Assembly: GCA_030065975.1 (NCBI GenBank)
Contig: JASJCN010000002.1
Coordinates: 1 to 52,676, forward strand
Direction: 5' to 3'
DNA length: 52,676 nt
Source of the DNA: Myxococcota bacterium
GTDB lineage: Bacteria > Myxococcota_A > UBA9160 > UBA6930
In this document: positions 8,682-16,547 of the stretch, in pieces
Layout of the letters: every line of letters starts with the position of its first letter
Position numbering within the stretch: position 1 is the first letter of the stretch
Notes under the pieces: generated by a model
What the model was told of the DNA's origin: nothing
The model's database searches: none
Seen by the model: only the letters and a program-made list of their open reading frames with translations
Program-made: the position numbers and the translations under genes

Positions 8682-9830
8682 TCAGCGGTCGAAGGTGCCG
8701 GGAAGGTTCCAGGCGGTGGAGCCCGCGCGCGCGAGTCGCTTGCGCTTCTGCGGGTCGGGACGCCGGCAGACCGGCGGCTCACTGCCCTCGTGGAGCCGCG
8801 ACGCGATCGTTCCGTCGCGCCACAACGGCCCCCAGCAGCCGTGGGTCTCGAGGCGCGCGCGCACCCGCGGCCTGGCGGCCTCGGGGAGCGCCTCGAAGTG
8901 CTGCTGCAGCCGCTCCCGACACCAGACCCGGTAGTGCACGACCGGCGTGTTCCGGTAGCTCACGCCCTGCACCCACCAATCGAATCGTCGCCGTCGCTCG
9001 GAGAACGCCACGGCGTTCGCGTGCAGGTAGGGGAGATAGGCCGTGCCGACGTCGTCGAGGATCGGGCCCCAGTCGTCCGGGATCGCTCCGGCGACGGGCC
9101 AGTCCCCCTTCACCTCCTGCCAGCGAGCGGCCCACAGCCGGGCCACCCAGGCGAAGACGCGTGGCGCCGTATCGCGCATGATGCGTGCCGGGGTCGGATC
9201 CAGCGAGAAGTGCCGGAACATCGAGGCGAAGAAGCCGAAGTCGGCGAGAGAGGGCCGCTCGCCGAGCAGGAACGGGTGGCGCGCCAGGATGTCCTCGAGG
9301 CGCCGCAGGTTGTCCAGGTAGACGCCCTCGACGTGGGCGCGCGTCTCGGCGTCGACGCCGTCGCCGCGCACGTAGGTCCACCACTGTCGCCAGGCGACCA
9401 TGCGGGCCCGAAGCGACTCGGGGAGCGGCGCCTCGATCAGCTCGCGCGCGATGCGCTGGCCCAGGTGCCGCGCGTCGGGGCGGTAGCTCCAGCGGTAGTG
9501 GAGCGCGGGACGCCAGAGCCACTCGTCGGCGTAGTCCTCGAGCAGCCGACAGAAGAACGCCTGCTCGGGGTCGTGCGGGATCACGGCGCCGTCGGGGTGG
9601 CGGGCCTCGAGCCAGTCGATGATGGGCGTCGTGTCCTGCAGCCACTCCCCGGATGGAGCGTGCAGGACGGGCATCTTCCCGATGCCGGCGTTCGGGACGA
9701 TCACCTTGCGGGTCACGCTCGTGCGCGCCTCGATGCGGCGGTAGGGAATCCCCTTGTACCGCATGTACGCCTCGAGCTTCCCGGTGAAGTACGAGACGTC
9801 CGCTCCGTAGAGGTCGTAGGCTTCGCTCAT
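8682..9830 (-). CDS. Glutathione S-transferase family protein with long C-terminal extension
   Basis: An N-terminal thioredoxin-like GST domain is recognisable (LYGADVSYFTGKLEAYMRYK, a GIGKMPVLHA cis-Pro loop, then DTTPIIDWLEARHP), followed by an all-helical GST-C-like domain with the PFLLGERPSLADFGFF motif typical of GSTs. At 382 residues it is about 160 longer than a standard GST; the extra C-terminal part contains repeated Trp/Arg-rich helices (RFDWWVQGVSYRNTPVVHYR) and has no function I recognise. ATG 9830 overlaps the stop of the upstream hydrolase by ATGA. The pairing with an epoxide-hydrolase-like enzyme suggests detoxification of electrophiles (inference). Confidence 0.82.
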   Translation of the reverse strand: MSEAYDLYGADVSYFTGKLEAYMRYKGIPYRRIEARTSVTRKVIVPNAGIGKMPVLHAPSGEWLQDTTPIIDWLEARHPDGAVIPHDPEQAFFCRLLEDYADEWLWRPALHYRWSYRPDARHLGQRIARELIEAPLPESLRARMVAWRQWWTYVRGDGVDAETRAHVEGVYLDNLRRLEDILARHPFLLGERPSLADFGFFASMFRHFSLDPTPARIMRDTAPRVFAWVARLWAARWQEVKGDWPVAGAIPDDWGPILDDVGTAYLPYLHANAVAFSERRRRFDWWVQGVSYRNTPVVHYRVWCRERLQQHFEALPEAARPRVRARLETHGCWGPLWRDGTIASRLHEGSEPPVCRRPDPQKRKRLARAGSTAWNLPGTFDR

Positions 9831-10723
9831 GGGCTCCCGCCTTCGGACGGCCTGGGCGATGCGAGCCACTCCGAGATCGCCGCGTTGACCTCCTCGGGCG
9901 CGTCCTGCTGCACCCAGTGGGAGGCGTCGGGGATGCGGTGCACGTGCAGGTCCTTCACCAGGGCCTCGGTGCCCTCGAGGAGCTCGATGCCGAGGGCCTC
10001 GTCCTGCTCACCCCACACGATCAGGGTCGGCGTCTCGAGCACGGGCAGGCGCTCCACGTCGTCGAAGAGGTGCCGATTCGCCCGGTAGTAGTGGAGCATG
10101 GCCGACGCCGCGCCCGGCTGGAGCGCGTTGTTGCGGTAGACGTCCACGTCCTCGTCGGGGAAGCGCTCGGGATGCACCGCCATCCCGCGGAACGCGCGCT
10201 CCACGGCCCGCGCGCGCCGCGCCCGCAGCAGACGCTCCGGGAGCCAGGGGATCTGGAAGAACACGGCGTAGAGCGAACGCCGGCGCTGGGCCTTGGAGGT
10301 CGCGAGCACCTGCTTGAAGCGCAGCGGGTGCGGGATGTTCAGGATCACCAGCCGCTTCAGGGGATGGATGCCGCGCAGCGCGGCCATCCAGGCGATGATT
10401 CCGCCCCAGTCGTGGCCGAAGAGCGTGACCTCCTCCGCACCCGAGGCGTCGATCAGCCGCGCCGTGTCCTCGAGGAGGCACTCGATCCGGTAGTGGCGCT
10501 TGCCTCGCGGACGGGTGGTCCCCCCGTAGCCGCGCAGGTTCGGCGCCCACACCCGGTAGCCCATGCCGGCGAGCACGGGCAGCTGATGGCGCCAGGAGTG
10601 GGCGTGCTCGGGGAAGCCATGGAGCAGGAGCGCCAGGCGGGGGCTCTCGGGATCGCCCGCGGTGTGGACTTCGAAGCGCATCTCACCCGCCTCGATCCAC
10701 TCGACGCCGATGGCTTCGCTCAC
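9827..10723 (-). CDS. Alpha/beta hydrolase, epoxide-hydrolase-like
   Basis: A 298-residue alpha/beta-hydrolase-fold enzyme. The oxyanion motif is HGFPE (residues 35-39) and the nucleophile elbow GHDWGG places an aspartate at D105, as in epoxide hydrolases and haloalkane dehalogenases, not a serine. The acid lies in LIVWGEQDEALG and the base histidine in IPDASHWVQQDAPEEVN near the C-terminus. HGFPE and lid tyrosines (HYYRANRHL) favour epoxide hydrolase. The start is GTG 10723 with no ribosome site but TACCGT 8 nt upstream. It is first gene of a two-gene unit with the GST-like gene, and divergent from the SDR gene. Confidence 0.86.
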   Translation of the reverse strand: MSEAIGVEWIEAGEMRFEVHTAGDPESPRLALLLHGFPEHAHSWRHQLPVLAGMGYRVWAPNLRGYGGTTRPRGKRHYRIECLLEDTARLIDASGAEEVTLFGHDWGGIIAWMAALRGIHPLKRLVILNIPHPLRFKQVLATSKAQRRRSLYAVFFQIPWLPERLLRARRARAVERAFRGMAVHPERFPDEDVDVYRNNALQPGAASAMLHYYRANRHLFDDVERLPVLETPTLIVWGEQDEALGIELLEGTEALVKDLHVHRIPDASHWVQQDAPEEVNAAISEWLASPRPSEGGSP

Positions 10724-10731
10724 TGCGGATC

Positions 10732-10784
10732 ACGGTAGCGGCTTTGTCGGCCGGTGCGCTCGGCCCGGACCCCCGGGCTACGAT
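10732..10784. promoter_or_regulatory. Divergent leaderless-type promoters between hydrolase and SDR genes
   Basis: The 69-bp intergenic region holds a TANNNT hexamer on each strand close to each start codon: TACCGT at 10737-10732 (minus), 8 nt before the hydrolase GTG, and TACGAT at 10779-10784 (plus), 8 nt before the SDR ATG. Neither gene has a Shine-Dalgarno in this space. Confidence 0.45.
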
Positions 10785-10792
10785 CGCCGCGG

Positions 10793-11680
10793 ATGCGTGC
10801 AGAAGCGGCAGACGCCCCGAACGATCCGCCCGTCGAGACACCGGTGTGCGTGCTGACCGGCGGCGGCAGCGGCATCGGGCTCGCGACGGCCGTCGCTCTC
10901 GCGAGGGCCGGGGCGCGGGTCGCCCTGGTGGCGCGCACGGCGGCCTCCACGCGTCGCGCCCTCGGGGAGATCGAGACCCACGTCCCCGATGCCCGCGCCT
11001 TTGGCTTCGACTGCGACCTCTCCTCCCAGCGCCGGGTCCGCGAGCTCGCGAAGCAGCTTGGCGACCGTTTCCCTCGCATCGACGTCCTCGTTCACGACGC
11101 CGCCGCGGTGTACGGCCAGCGGGAGCTGTCCGAGGACGGCGTCGAGATGCAGCTGGCCATCAACCACCTGGCGCCCTTCCTCTTGACCGCCCTGCTGCGC
11201 GAGCGCCTCGCCGCCGCACCCGCTTCACGCATCGTGACCGTGACGTCGCGAGCCCACGCGCGCGCGACGCTCGACCTCGAGGATCTGAACCTCGAGCGCG
11301 GCTACAGCGCCTTTCGCGCCTACGACCGGTCCAAGCTCGCGAACGTGCTGTTCACGTACGAGCTCGCCCGCCGGCTCGAGGGCAGCTCCACCACCGCCAA
11401 CTGCATGCAGCCCGGGCTCGTCCGGACCGGAATCGGCGACAAGCACACGGGAACGCCTTCGCGCTGGCTCTGGTGGGCGATGACGCGCCTCGCCCGGAGC
11501 CCCGAGCGCGCCGCCGCGGAGCTGTCCGACCTGGCGCTGAGTCCGCAGTGGGAGGGCGTCTCCGGGCGCTACTTCAGCGCCGGTCGCCCGGCGCGCTCGT
11601 CGCGTGCGTCGCGGGACGAGGACCTGGCCCGGGAGCTATGGCGGCGCAGCGAAGCGCTCGTCGGGCTGGCCGAGGATTGA
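10793..11680 (+). CDS. Short-chain dehydrogenase/reductase (retinol dehydrogenase-like)
   Basis: NAD(P)-dependent oxidoreductase of 295 residues. The Rossmann cofactor motif TGGGSGIG is at residues 22-29, an ARTA segment follows beta-2, NHLAPF replaces the usual NNAG region downstream of HDAA, and the catalytic triad is S152 (VTVTS), Y177 and K181 (YDRSK). CMQPGLVRTGIG corresponds to the PG motif after the active site. The sequence resembles retinol-dehydrogenase/WW-domain-oxidoreductase-like SDRs. I chose ATG 10793 because TACGAT lies 8 nt upstream and residues before it are not conserved. The next gene starts 4 nt after its stop, so the two are probably one operon. Confidence 0.88.
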   Translation: MRAEAADAPNDPPVETPVCVLTGGGSGIGLATAVALARAGARVALVARTAASTRRALGEIETHVPDARAFGFDCDLSSQRRVRELAKQLGDRFPRIDVLVHDAAAVYGQRELSEDGVEMQLAINHLAPFLLTALLRERLAAAPASRIVTVTSRAHARATLDLEDLNLERGYSAFRAYDRSKLANVLFTYELARRLEGSSTTANCMQPGLVRTGIGDKHTGTPSRWLWWAMTRLARSPERAAAELSDLALSPQWEGVSGRYFSAGRPARSSRASRDEDLARELWRRSEALVGLAED

Positions 11681-11683
11681 GCG

Positions 11684-13117
11684 TTGCGGCCCCCCGAGCC
11701 CGAGCTCGTCACGACCTACGGATACACCCGATCCGGAACGGCCATCGTCGCGCGCCCGCTTGGCCGTGAAGACCTCGAAGCCTGTCTCGCGTTCGCCCGG
11801 GAACGCGACCTCTCCCTCGTCCCGGCCGGCGGACGCAACAGCTTCGGCGACGTCTTCCTGCGGACGGGACACCTCGTGGTGGACCTGTCGGGCCTGGATC
11901 GCGTGCTGGACTTCGACCGCGAGGCCGGCCGCGTGGTGGTGGAGGCCGGCGTCCGCATCCCGGACCTCCTGGCGCGCATCATGCCCGAGGGGTTCTTCCT
12001 GTGCGGGCTCTCGGGCTCGCTCTGGAACACGGTCGGCGGGAACGTCGGCGCGAACATCCACGGCAAGGACTCCTGGCGGGACGGGAACTTCGTCGAGAAC
12101 GTGGAGTCCTTCCGCATGCACCTCGCGGACGGGAGAGAGGTCCGGCTCGATCGGGAGTCCGACAGCGAGCTCTTCCACGCGGCGGTCGGAGGCCTCGGGC
12201 TGCTCGGGCTCGTGACCGAGGTGACGCTTCGCCTGCGGCGCATCCCGTCGATGCGCGTCGAGACGAGCTCCCGGCGGGTTGGCGGTTTCGGCGAGATGCT
12301 CGACGCCTTCGAAGCGCTGGACGGCGCGCGTACCGACTTCGCCTACGGCTGGGTCGACGCCTATGGACGCGGCTCGCAGCTCGGTCGTGGCGTCTTCGAG
12401 ACCGCGCGCTTCGCCGAGAACGGTGACGGCGGGGACGCTGCCGAGCTGCGGCGGCGACTGCAGCCGCCCGCGCGGGTGGCCGGACTGCGACCCGAGACCT
12501 TCTGGAGCGTCTACCGGACGGGCTGGGACGCGCTGGTCGCGCTGCGCGGCGAGCGGCTCTTCCACGGCGCGATGAACCGGCTCAAGCTCGCCGCCGCCCC
12601 GGTGCGGGAGCGGCGAGCGGCGCCCCGCCCCTTCCCGGACTTCCAGTACCCGATGACCCGGCTCCTCTCCCATTGGCGCGACAAGTTCCGCCCCCGCGGC
12701 TTCCACGAGATCCAGACCCTGCTGCCCCGGCCGGCGGCAAGGGAGGGCTTCGAGGCGCTGCTCGCGGTGTGCCGGCGCTTCGACGTCGTCCCGGAGGTGT
12801 GCTCGATCCGGCGCCACCGCGACGACCCGACCCTGCTCTCGTTCAAGGGCGACGGGCTCTCGCTCACGGTGAACCATCCGCTGAAGCACTTCCCGGCGGA
12901 TCGGATCGGGGCATTTCGGGACAGCCTGCTCGACGTGGCGCTGGACCACGGCGGACGCATCTATCTCGCGAAGTTTCCCTGGATCCCTCGGAAAACCTTC
13001 CACCGCATGTTCCCGGAGGCGGCCCGCTTCGCCGCGATCAAGGAGCGCGTGGATCCGAGGGGCCGCCTCTGGTCCGACGCCGCCCTGCCCCTTCTCGGGC
13101 CGACTCAGGGGGCTTGA
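11684..13117 (+). CDS. FAD-binding oxidoreductase (PCMH-type FAD-linked oxidase)
   Basis: A 477-residue flavoprotein of the vanillyl-alcohol-oxidase/PCMH fold. The FAD-binding half shows VPAGGRNSFGDVFL, VVDLSGLDRVLDFD, the GVRIPDLLARIMPEG stretch and LWNTVGGNVGANIHGKDSW, the usual FAD-contact order. The C-terminal half (HEIQTLLPRPAAREGFEALL, ending YLAKFPWIPRKTFHRMFPE) resembles the sugar/alditol oxidase and DprE1-like group, so an oxidised alcohol or aldose substrate is plausible but unproven. The start is TTG at 11684, 4 nt after the SDR stop; the SDR partner may act on the same metabolite, as in two-step epimerisation systems (inference). Confidence 0.84.
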   Translation: MRPPEPELVTTYGYTRSGTAIVARPLGREDLEACLAFARERDLSLVPAGGRNSFGDVFLRTGHLVVDLSGLDRVLDFDREAGRVVVEAGVRIPDLLARIMPEGFFLCGLSGSLWNTVGGNVGANIHGKDSWRDGNFVENVESFRMHLADGREVRLDRESDSELFHAAVGGLGLLGLVTEVTLRLRRIPSMRVETSSRRVGGFGEMLDAFEALDGARTDFAYGWVDAYGRGSQLGRGVFETARFAENGDGGDAAELRRRLQPPARVAGLRPETFWSVYRTGWDALVALRGERLFHGAMNRLKLAAAPVRERRAAPRPFPDFQYPMTRLLSHWRDKFRPRGFHEIQTLLPRPAAREGFEALLAVCRRFDVVPEVCSIRRHRDDPTLLSFKGDGLSLTVNHPLKHFPADRIGAFRDSLLDVALDHGGRIYLAKFPWIPRKTFHRMFPEAARFAAIKERVDPRGRLWSDAALPLLGPTQGA

Positions 13118-13146
13118 GATCGCATCGCCGACGGCGTGAGCCGGGC

Positions 13147-13152
13147 TATCTT
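13147..13152 (+). promoter_or_regulatory. Possible -10 hexamer upstream of the FG-GAP protein gene
   Basis: TATCTT lies 8 nt before an in-frame TTG at 13161 and 128 nt before the preferred ATG at 13281. It may mark a transcription start near 13160 with a ~120-nt leader, or a leaderless TTG start giving a 40-residue N-terminal extension. Confidence 0.35.
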
Positions 13153-13280
13153 GGCGCCGGTTGGCAGCGGCGGAGCGAGCGGTGACACGATTCCATGTTG
13201 GTGCGGTCGGTGCGGATGGCGTGGACGGCGCGGTTGTTGGAGCGGAGGTCGGGGGCGTCCCGTCCCGATCGGGCAGCGCC

Positions 13281-15404
13281 ATGGCAGGCGGACTCACGGA
13301 GCGAGCCTCGTCCGCGTGGCTCCTGCTGCTCCTGGCGCTGATCTGGCCCCAGGCCGCGCGCTCGGCCGTCACGTTCTTCGACGCGACCACACTCGCGGGC
13401 GTCGACTACGTGCAGCAGACGATCGACCTGCAGACGGTCGTGGGGCCCGAGTTCATGACGGGCGGCGCCGCCGCCGCGGACTACGACGGCGACGGGTGGA
13501 TCGACCTCTACGTCACGCGCTTCGACGATCACGACCTGCTCTTCCGCAACCAGGGAGACGGGACCTTCGTCGACGAGAGCTTCTCGGCCGGCCTGCAGGC
13601 GCACGTCCTCAAGTCGAACGCGGCGATCTTCGCCGACGTCGACAACGACGGAGACCCCGACCTCTTCGTCTCGACGCATCAGGACACCCGCTACCACCTC
13701 TTCATCAACGACGGCCTCGGGGCCTTCACCGAGGAGGCGGTGGCTCGCGGAGCCGCGGTGAGCGGACCCGACGCCCACTTCGGCTTCGGCGTCGGCGTCG
13801 GCGACTACGATCGCGACGGCTACGTGGACATCTACGTGACCGAGTGGCGGACCGACGTCTTCAACCCCACCCTGGCCGCCTCGAACTCCCGGCTGCTGCG
13901 CAACCTCGGCGCCGCGAACCCCGGGCACTTCGAGGATCGCACCGCGGCGGCCGGCGTCGGGCTCGACCCCGTGCCGCTCCTCTTCGGCCAGATGGGCACC
14001 ACGGCCTTCGCCCCGGCGATCGTGGACGTCGACGGCGACGGCTGGCCCGACATCGCCATCGCGAACGACTTCGGCTCGACGCGGATCTTCTGGAACGACG
14101 GCGACGGCACCTTCACCGACGGCAGCGCTTCGGCCGGCGTGGTGGGGGACGGCGCCGGAGGGGCGGGCGACGAGAACGGCATGGGATCGACCCTGGCGGA
14201 CTACGACGGCGACGGACGCCTCGACTGGTTCGTGACCGCCATCTACGACCCGGCCGACACCTGCCAGTGCAACAACGGGTTGACCGGCAACCGCCTGTAC
14301 CGCAACGAGGGGAACCGCACCTTCTCGGACCAGACCGACGCCGTCGGCGTGCGGGACGGCGCCTGGGGTTGGGGCGCCGCCTTCCTCGACTTCGACAACG
14401 ACGGCGACCTGGATCTGACCATGAACAACGGCCAGACCTTCCTGGGGCTCTCGGGCGGCAACGAGGAGAACTACGCGAACGATCCGGTCCGGCTGTGGCG
14501 CAACGACGGCGGCGTGATGAGCGAGGTCGCGAGCTCCCTGGGCGTCGTGGCACAGGGCTCCGGCAAGGGCGTGTTGAGCTTCGACTACGACCGGGACGGA
14601 GACCTCGACCTCTTCTACACGACCGCGCTCGGCCACCCGCACCTCTACCGCAACGACGGCGGCAACGACAACGACTGGCTGCGGGTGGACGTCGTGGGAA
14701 GCACCTCGACCCGCGAGGGGCTCGGCACCCGCGTGGTGATCGTGCCGACTCCGGGAGCAGACCCGCGGGTCGCCGTGATCGGCTCCGTCAGCCACTTCCT
14801 GGGCCAGAGCGAGTCGACCGCCCACTTCGGGCTCGGGGCCTCGAGCCCTCCGGTCACGAGCGTCCGCGTCGAGTTCCCGAGCGGACAGATCGCCGAGCTC
14901 CAGAACGTGGCCGTGAACCAGGTCCTGAGCGTGAACGAGCCCCAATCCGTGCTCTGCAACGACGGCTTCGACAACGACGGCGACGGCCTGGTCGACTTCC
15001 CGGACGACCCGGGCTGCGACGACGCGCTCGACACGTCGGAGCGCTCGGCCGCGCTCCCCTGCGACGACGGCATCGACGGCGACGGCGACGGCTGGACCGA
15101 CCACCGGCCGGATCAGGACTCCGACGGGATCGGCGAGTTCCCCGGCGACCCGGCGTGCCACTCGCCGAGCGCGCTGCGGGAGGACGCGAAGTGCCAGAAC
15201 GGCGTCAACGACGACCAGCTGTTCGGCATGGATTTCGACGGCGGCGCCTCCGTCAACGGCGGCGTGCCCCTGGGCAGCGCCGACCCGGACTGCACGGGCA
15301 AGCCGTGGCGGAACCGCGAGGGCTCACCGGGGTGCGGCCTCGGCGCCGAGCTCGTGCTGATCCTGCTGCCGCTCCAGGCGCTGCGGCGCCGCCGCCGGCC
15401 CTAG
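13281..15404 (+). CDS. Secreted FG-GAP/VCBS repeat protein with ASPIC/UnbV domain (CRTAC1-like) and C-terminal sorting tail
   Basis: Exported surface protein of about 707 residues. A signal peptide (ASSAWLLLLLALIWPQAARS) follows the ATG. At least seven beta-propeller Ca-binding motifs are visible: DYDGDGWIDLYV, DVDNDGDPDLFV, DYDRDGYVDIYV, DVDGDGWPDIAI, DYDGDGRLDWFV, DFDNDGDLDLTM and DYDRDGDLDLFY. An ASPIC/UnbV domain follows (from NDWLRVDVVGSTSTREGLGT to VEFPSGQIAELQNVAVNQVL). Then come Cys/Asp repeats (CNDGFDNDGDGLVDFPDDPG, CDDGIDGDGDGWTD) and a terminal tail: a Cys near GCGLGAE, a hydrophobic stretch, then five arginines, like tripartite CTERM sorting signals. It is convergent with a GT2 gene through a shared CTAG. 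An upstream TTG start (13161) would add 40 residues. Confidence 0.86.
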   Translation: MAGGLTERASSAWLLLLLALIWPQAARSAVTFFDATTLAGVDYVQQTIDLQTVVGPEFMTGGAAAADYDGDGWIDLYVTRFDDHDLLFRNQGDGTFVDESFSAGLQAHVLKSNAAIFADVDNDGDPDLFVSTHQDTRYHLFINDGLGAFTEEAVARGAAVSGPDAHFGFGVGVGDYDRDGYVDIYVTEWRTDVFNPTLAASNSRLLRNLGAANPGHFEDRTAAAGVGLDPVPLLFGQMGTTAFAPAIVDVDGDGWPDIAIANDFGSTRIFWNDGDGTFTDGSASAGVVGDGAGGAGDENGMGSTLADYDGDGRLDWFVTAIYDPADTCQCNNGLTGNRLYRNEGNRTFSDQTDAVGVRDGAWGWGAAFLDFDNDGDLDLTMNNGQTFLGLSGGNEENYANDPVRLWRNDGGVMSEVASSLGVVAQGSGKGVLSFDYDRDGDLDLFYTTALGHPHLYRNDGGNDNDWLRVDVVGSTSTREGLGTRVVIVPTPGADPRVAVIGSVSHFLGQSESTAHFGLGASSPPVTSVRVEFPSGQIAELQNVAVNQVLSVNEPQSVLCNDGFDNDGDGLVDFPDDPGCDDALDTSERSAALPCDDGIDGDGDGWTDHRPDQDSDGIGEFPGDPACHSPSALREDAKCQNGVNDDQLFGMDFDGGASVNGGVPLGSADPDCTGKPWRNREGSPGCGLGAELVLILLPLQALRRRRRP

Positions 15405-16348
15405 GCGTCGTCCCGCTTGCGGACGGTGCGCACCACGTAGGCCGGGCTTCCCTGGAGCATCAGGAAGCTGCGGATCACGTATTCGCCGATCCCCGCCGAG
15501 ACGCCGACGATGACCAGCAAGCTGAACGCCAGCGCGTTCAGGATGAGCCCGTTGGACACGTTCGGCAGCACCGGGATCGGGAGCAGCAGCCCGACGGCCA
15601 CGCGCAGCACGAGGAGCATCCCGACGGCGAAGCACAGCATCGAGAGCAGCTGGAAGGGCCTTCGCGAGAGCAGGACCGCGTTGTCGAGCCAGTAGGAGGT
15701 GAGGCTCCCGAGCGTCCAGCCCGAGCGGCCGTAGCGGCGCGGGCGGTGGTGGACCGGCACCTCGGCGCAGCGCCCGGCCGCGGCGATGATGCTGACGAGG
15801 CGCACCACCTTGAAGGGGCCGAATTCGAAGGCACGCACCAGATCGGCGTCCAGGATCTTGAAGGTGCAGCCGAAGTCGCGCAGCGGGTTGCCCGCCACGC
15901 GACGCAGCAGACCGTTGGCGAGGGACGAGAGCAGACGCCGGGGCCAGGCGTCCTTCCGGCTCTCGCGATAGCCGCTCACCACGTCGTAGCCCTGGTCCAC
16001 CCGCTCGACGAGGAGCGGAAGATCCTCGGGATCCAGCTGCAGGTCGCTGTCGATGAAGACGAGGCGCCGTCCGCGGGCCAGGGCGCAGCCGGCGGTGACG
16101 GCGGCGGCCTGGCCGGAGTTGCGGTAGAGGTCGACCACCGCGTGGATGCCCGGGTCCTTCTCGTAGAGGGCGTTCAGCCGTTCCAGGGTCCCGTCGGTGC
16201 TGCCGTCGTTCACGAAGATGATCTCGTACGAGCGGCCCAGCTCTTCCAGCGTCTTCTTGAGGCGGCGGTGGAACTCCTCGAGGCTCTGCTCCTCGAAGTA
16301 GCAGGAGACCACGATGCTGAACTCGGGAACTCGAGCAGGGGACTCCAC
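15401..16348 (-). CDS. GT2 family glycosyltransferase with C-terminal membrane helices (DPM1/ArnC-like)
   Basis: A 315-residue polyprenyl-phosphate-sugar-synthase-like transferase. The GT-A domain shows FSIVVSCYFEEQSLEEF, YEIIFVNDGSTDGT, LYRNSGQAAAVTAGCALARG, the metal-binding DSD in FIDSDLQLDPEDLP (100-102) and GYRESRKDAWPRRLLS. Two hydrophobic helices near residues 235-300 anchor it in the inner membrane, as in ArnC/GtrB proteins that load undecaprenyl phosphate. The GTG start at 16348 has GGAG 7-8 nt upstream; open frame extends further but is unconserved. Its stop codon shares a CTAG with the convergent FG-GAP gene. A second relative lies at 20.4-21.3 kb. Confidence 0.88.
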   Translation of the reverse strand: MESPARVPEFSIVVSCYFEEQSLEEFHRRLKKTLEELGRSYEIIFVNDGSTDGTLERLNALYEKDPGIHAVVDLYRNSGQAAAVTAGCALARGRRLVFIDSDLQLDPEDLPLLVERVDQGYDVVSGYRESRKDAWPRRLLSSLANGLLRRVAGNPLRDFGCTFKILDADLVRAFEFGPFKVVRLVSIIAAAGRCAEVPVHHRPRRYGRSGWTLGSLTSYWLDNAVLLSRRPFQLLSMLCFAVGMLLVLRVAVGLLLPIPVLPNVSNGLILNALAFSLLVIVGVSAGIGEYVIRSFLMLQGSPAYVVRTVRKRDDA

Positions 16349-16547
16349 GGGCGCTCCAACGCCCCGTTCCCACCGCCGGGGAGGCGCCGGGGCCAGCGGG
16401 GGCCGGCCGGCGCCGATGGCTCCGTCGCCGGGCGAGGCTCGTCCAGCTTGGCCCGTCCCGTCCGGGAACACAACCCGCGGGGCATTCTCGTAGACGCGGC
16501 CGTCGGTCGGTCGTATGCTGGTCCGCGATCGCTGCGCGGAGTTGCCC

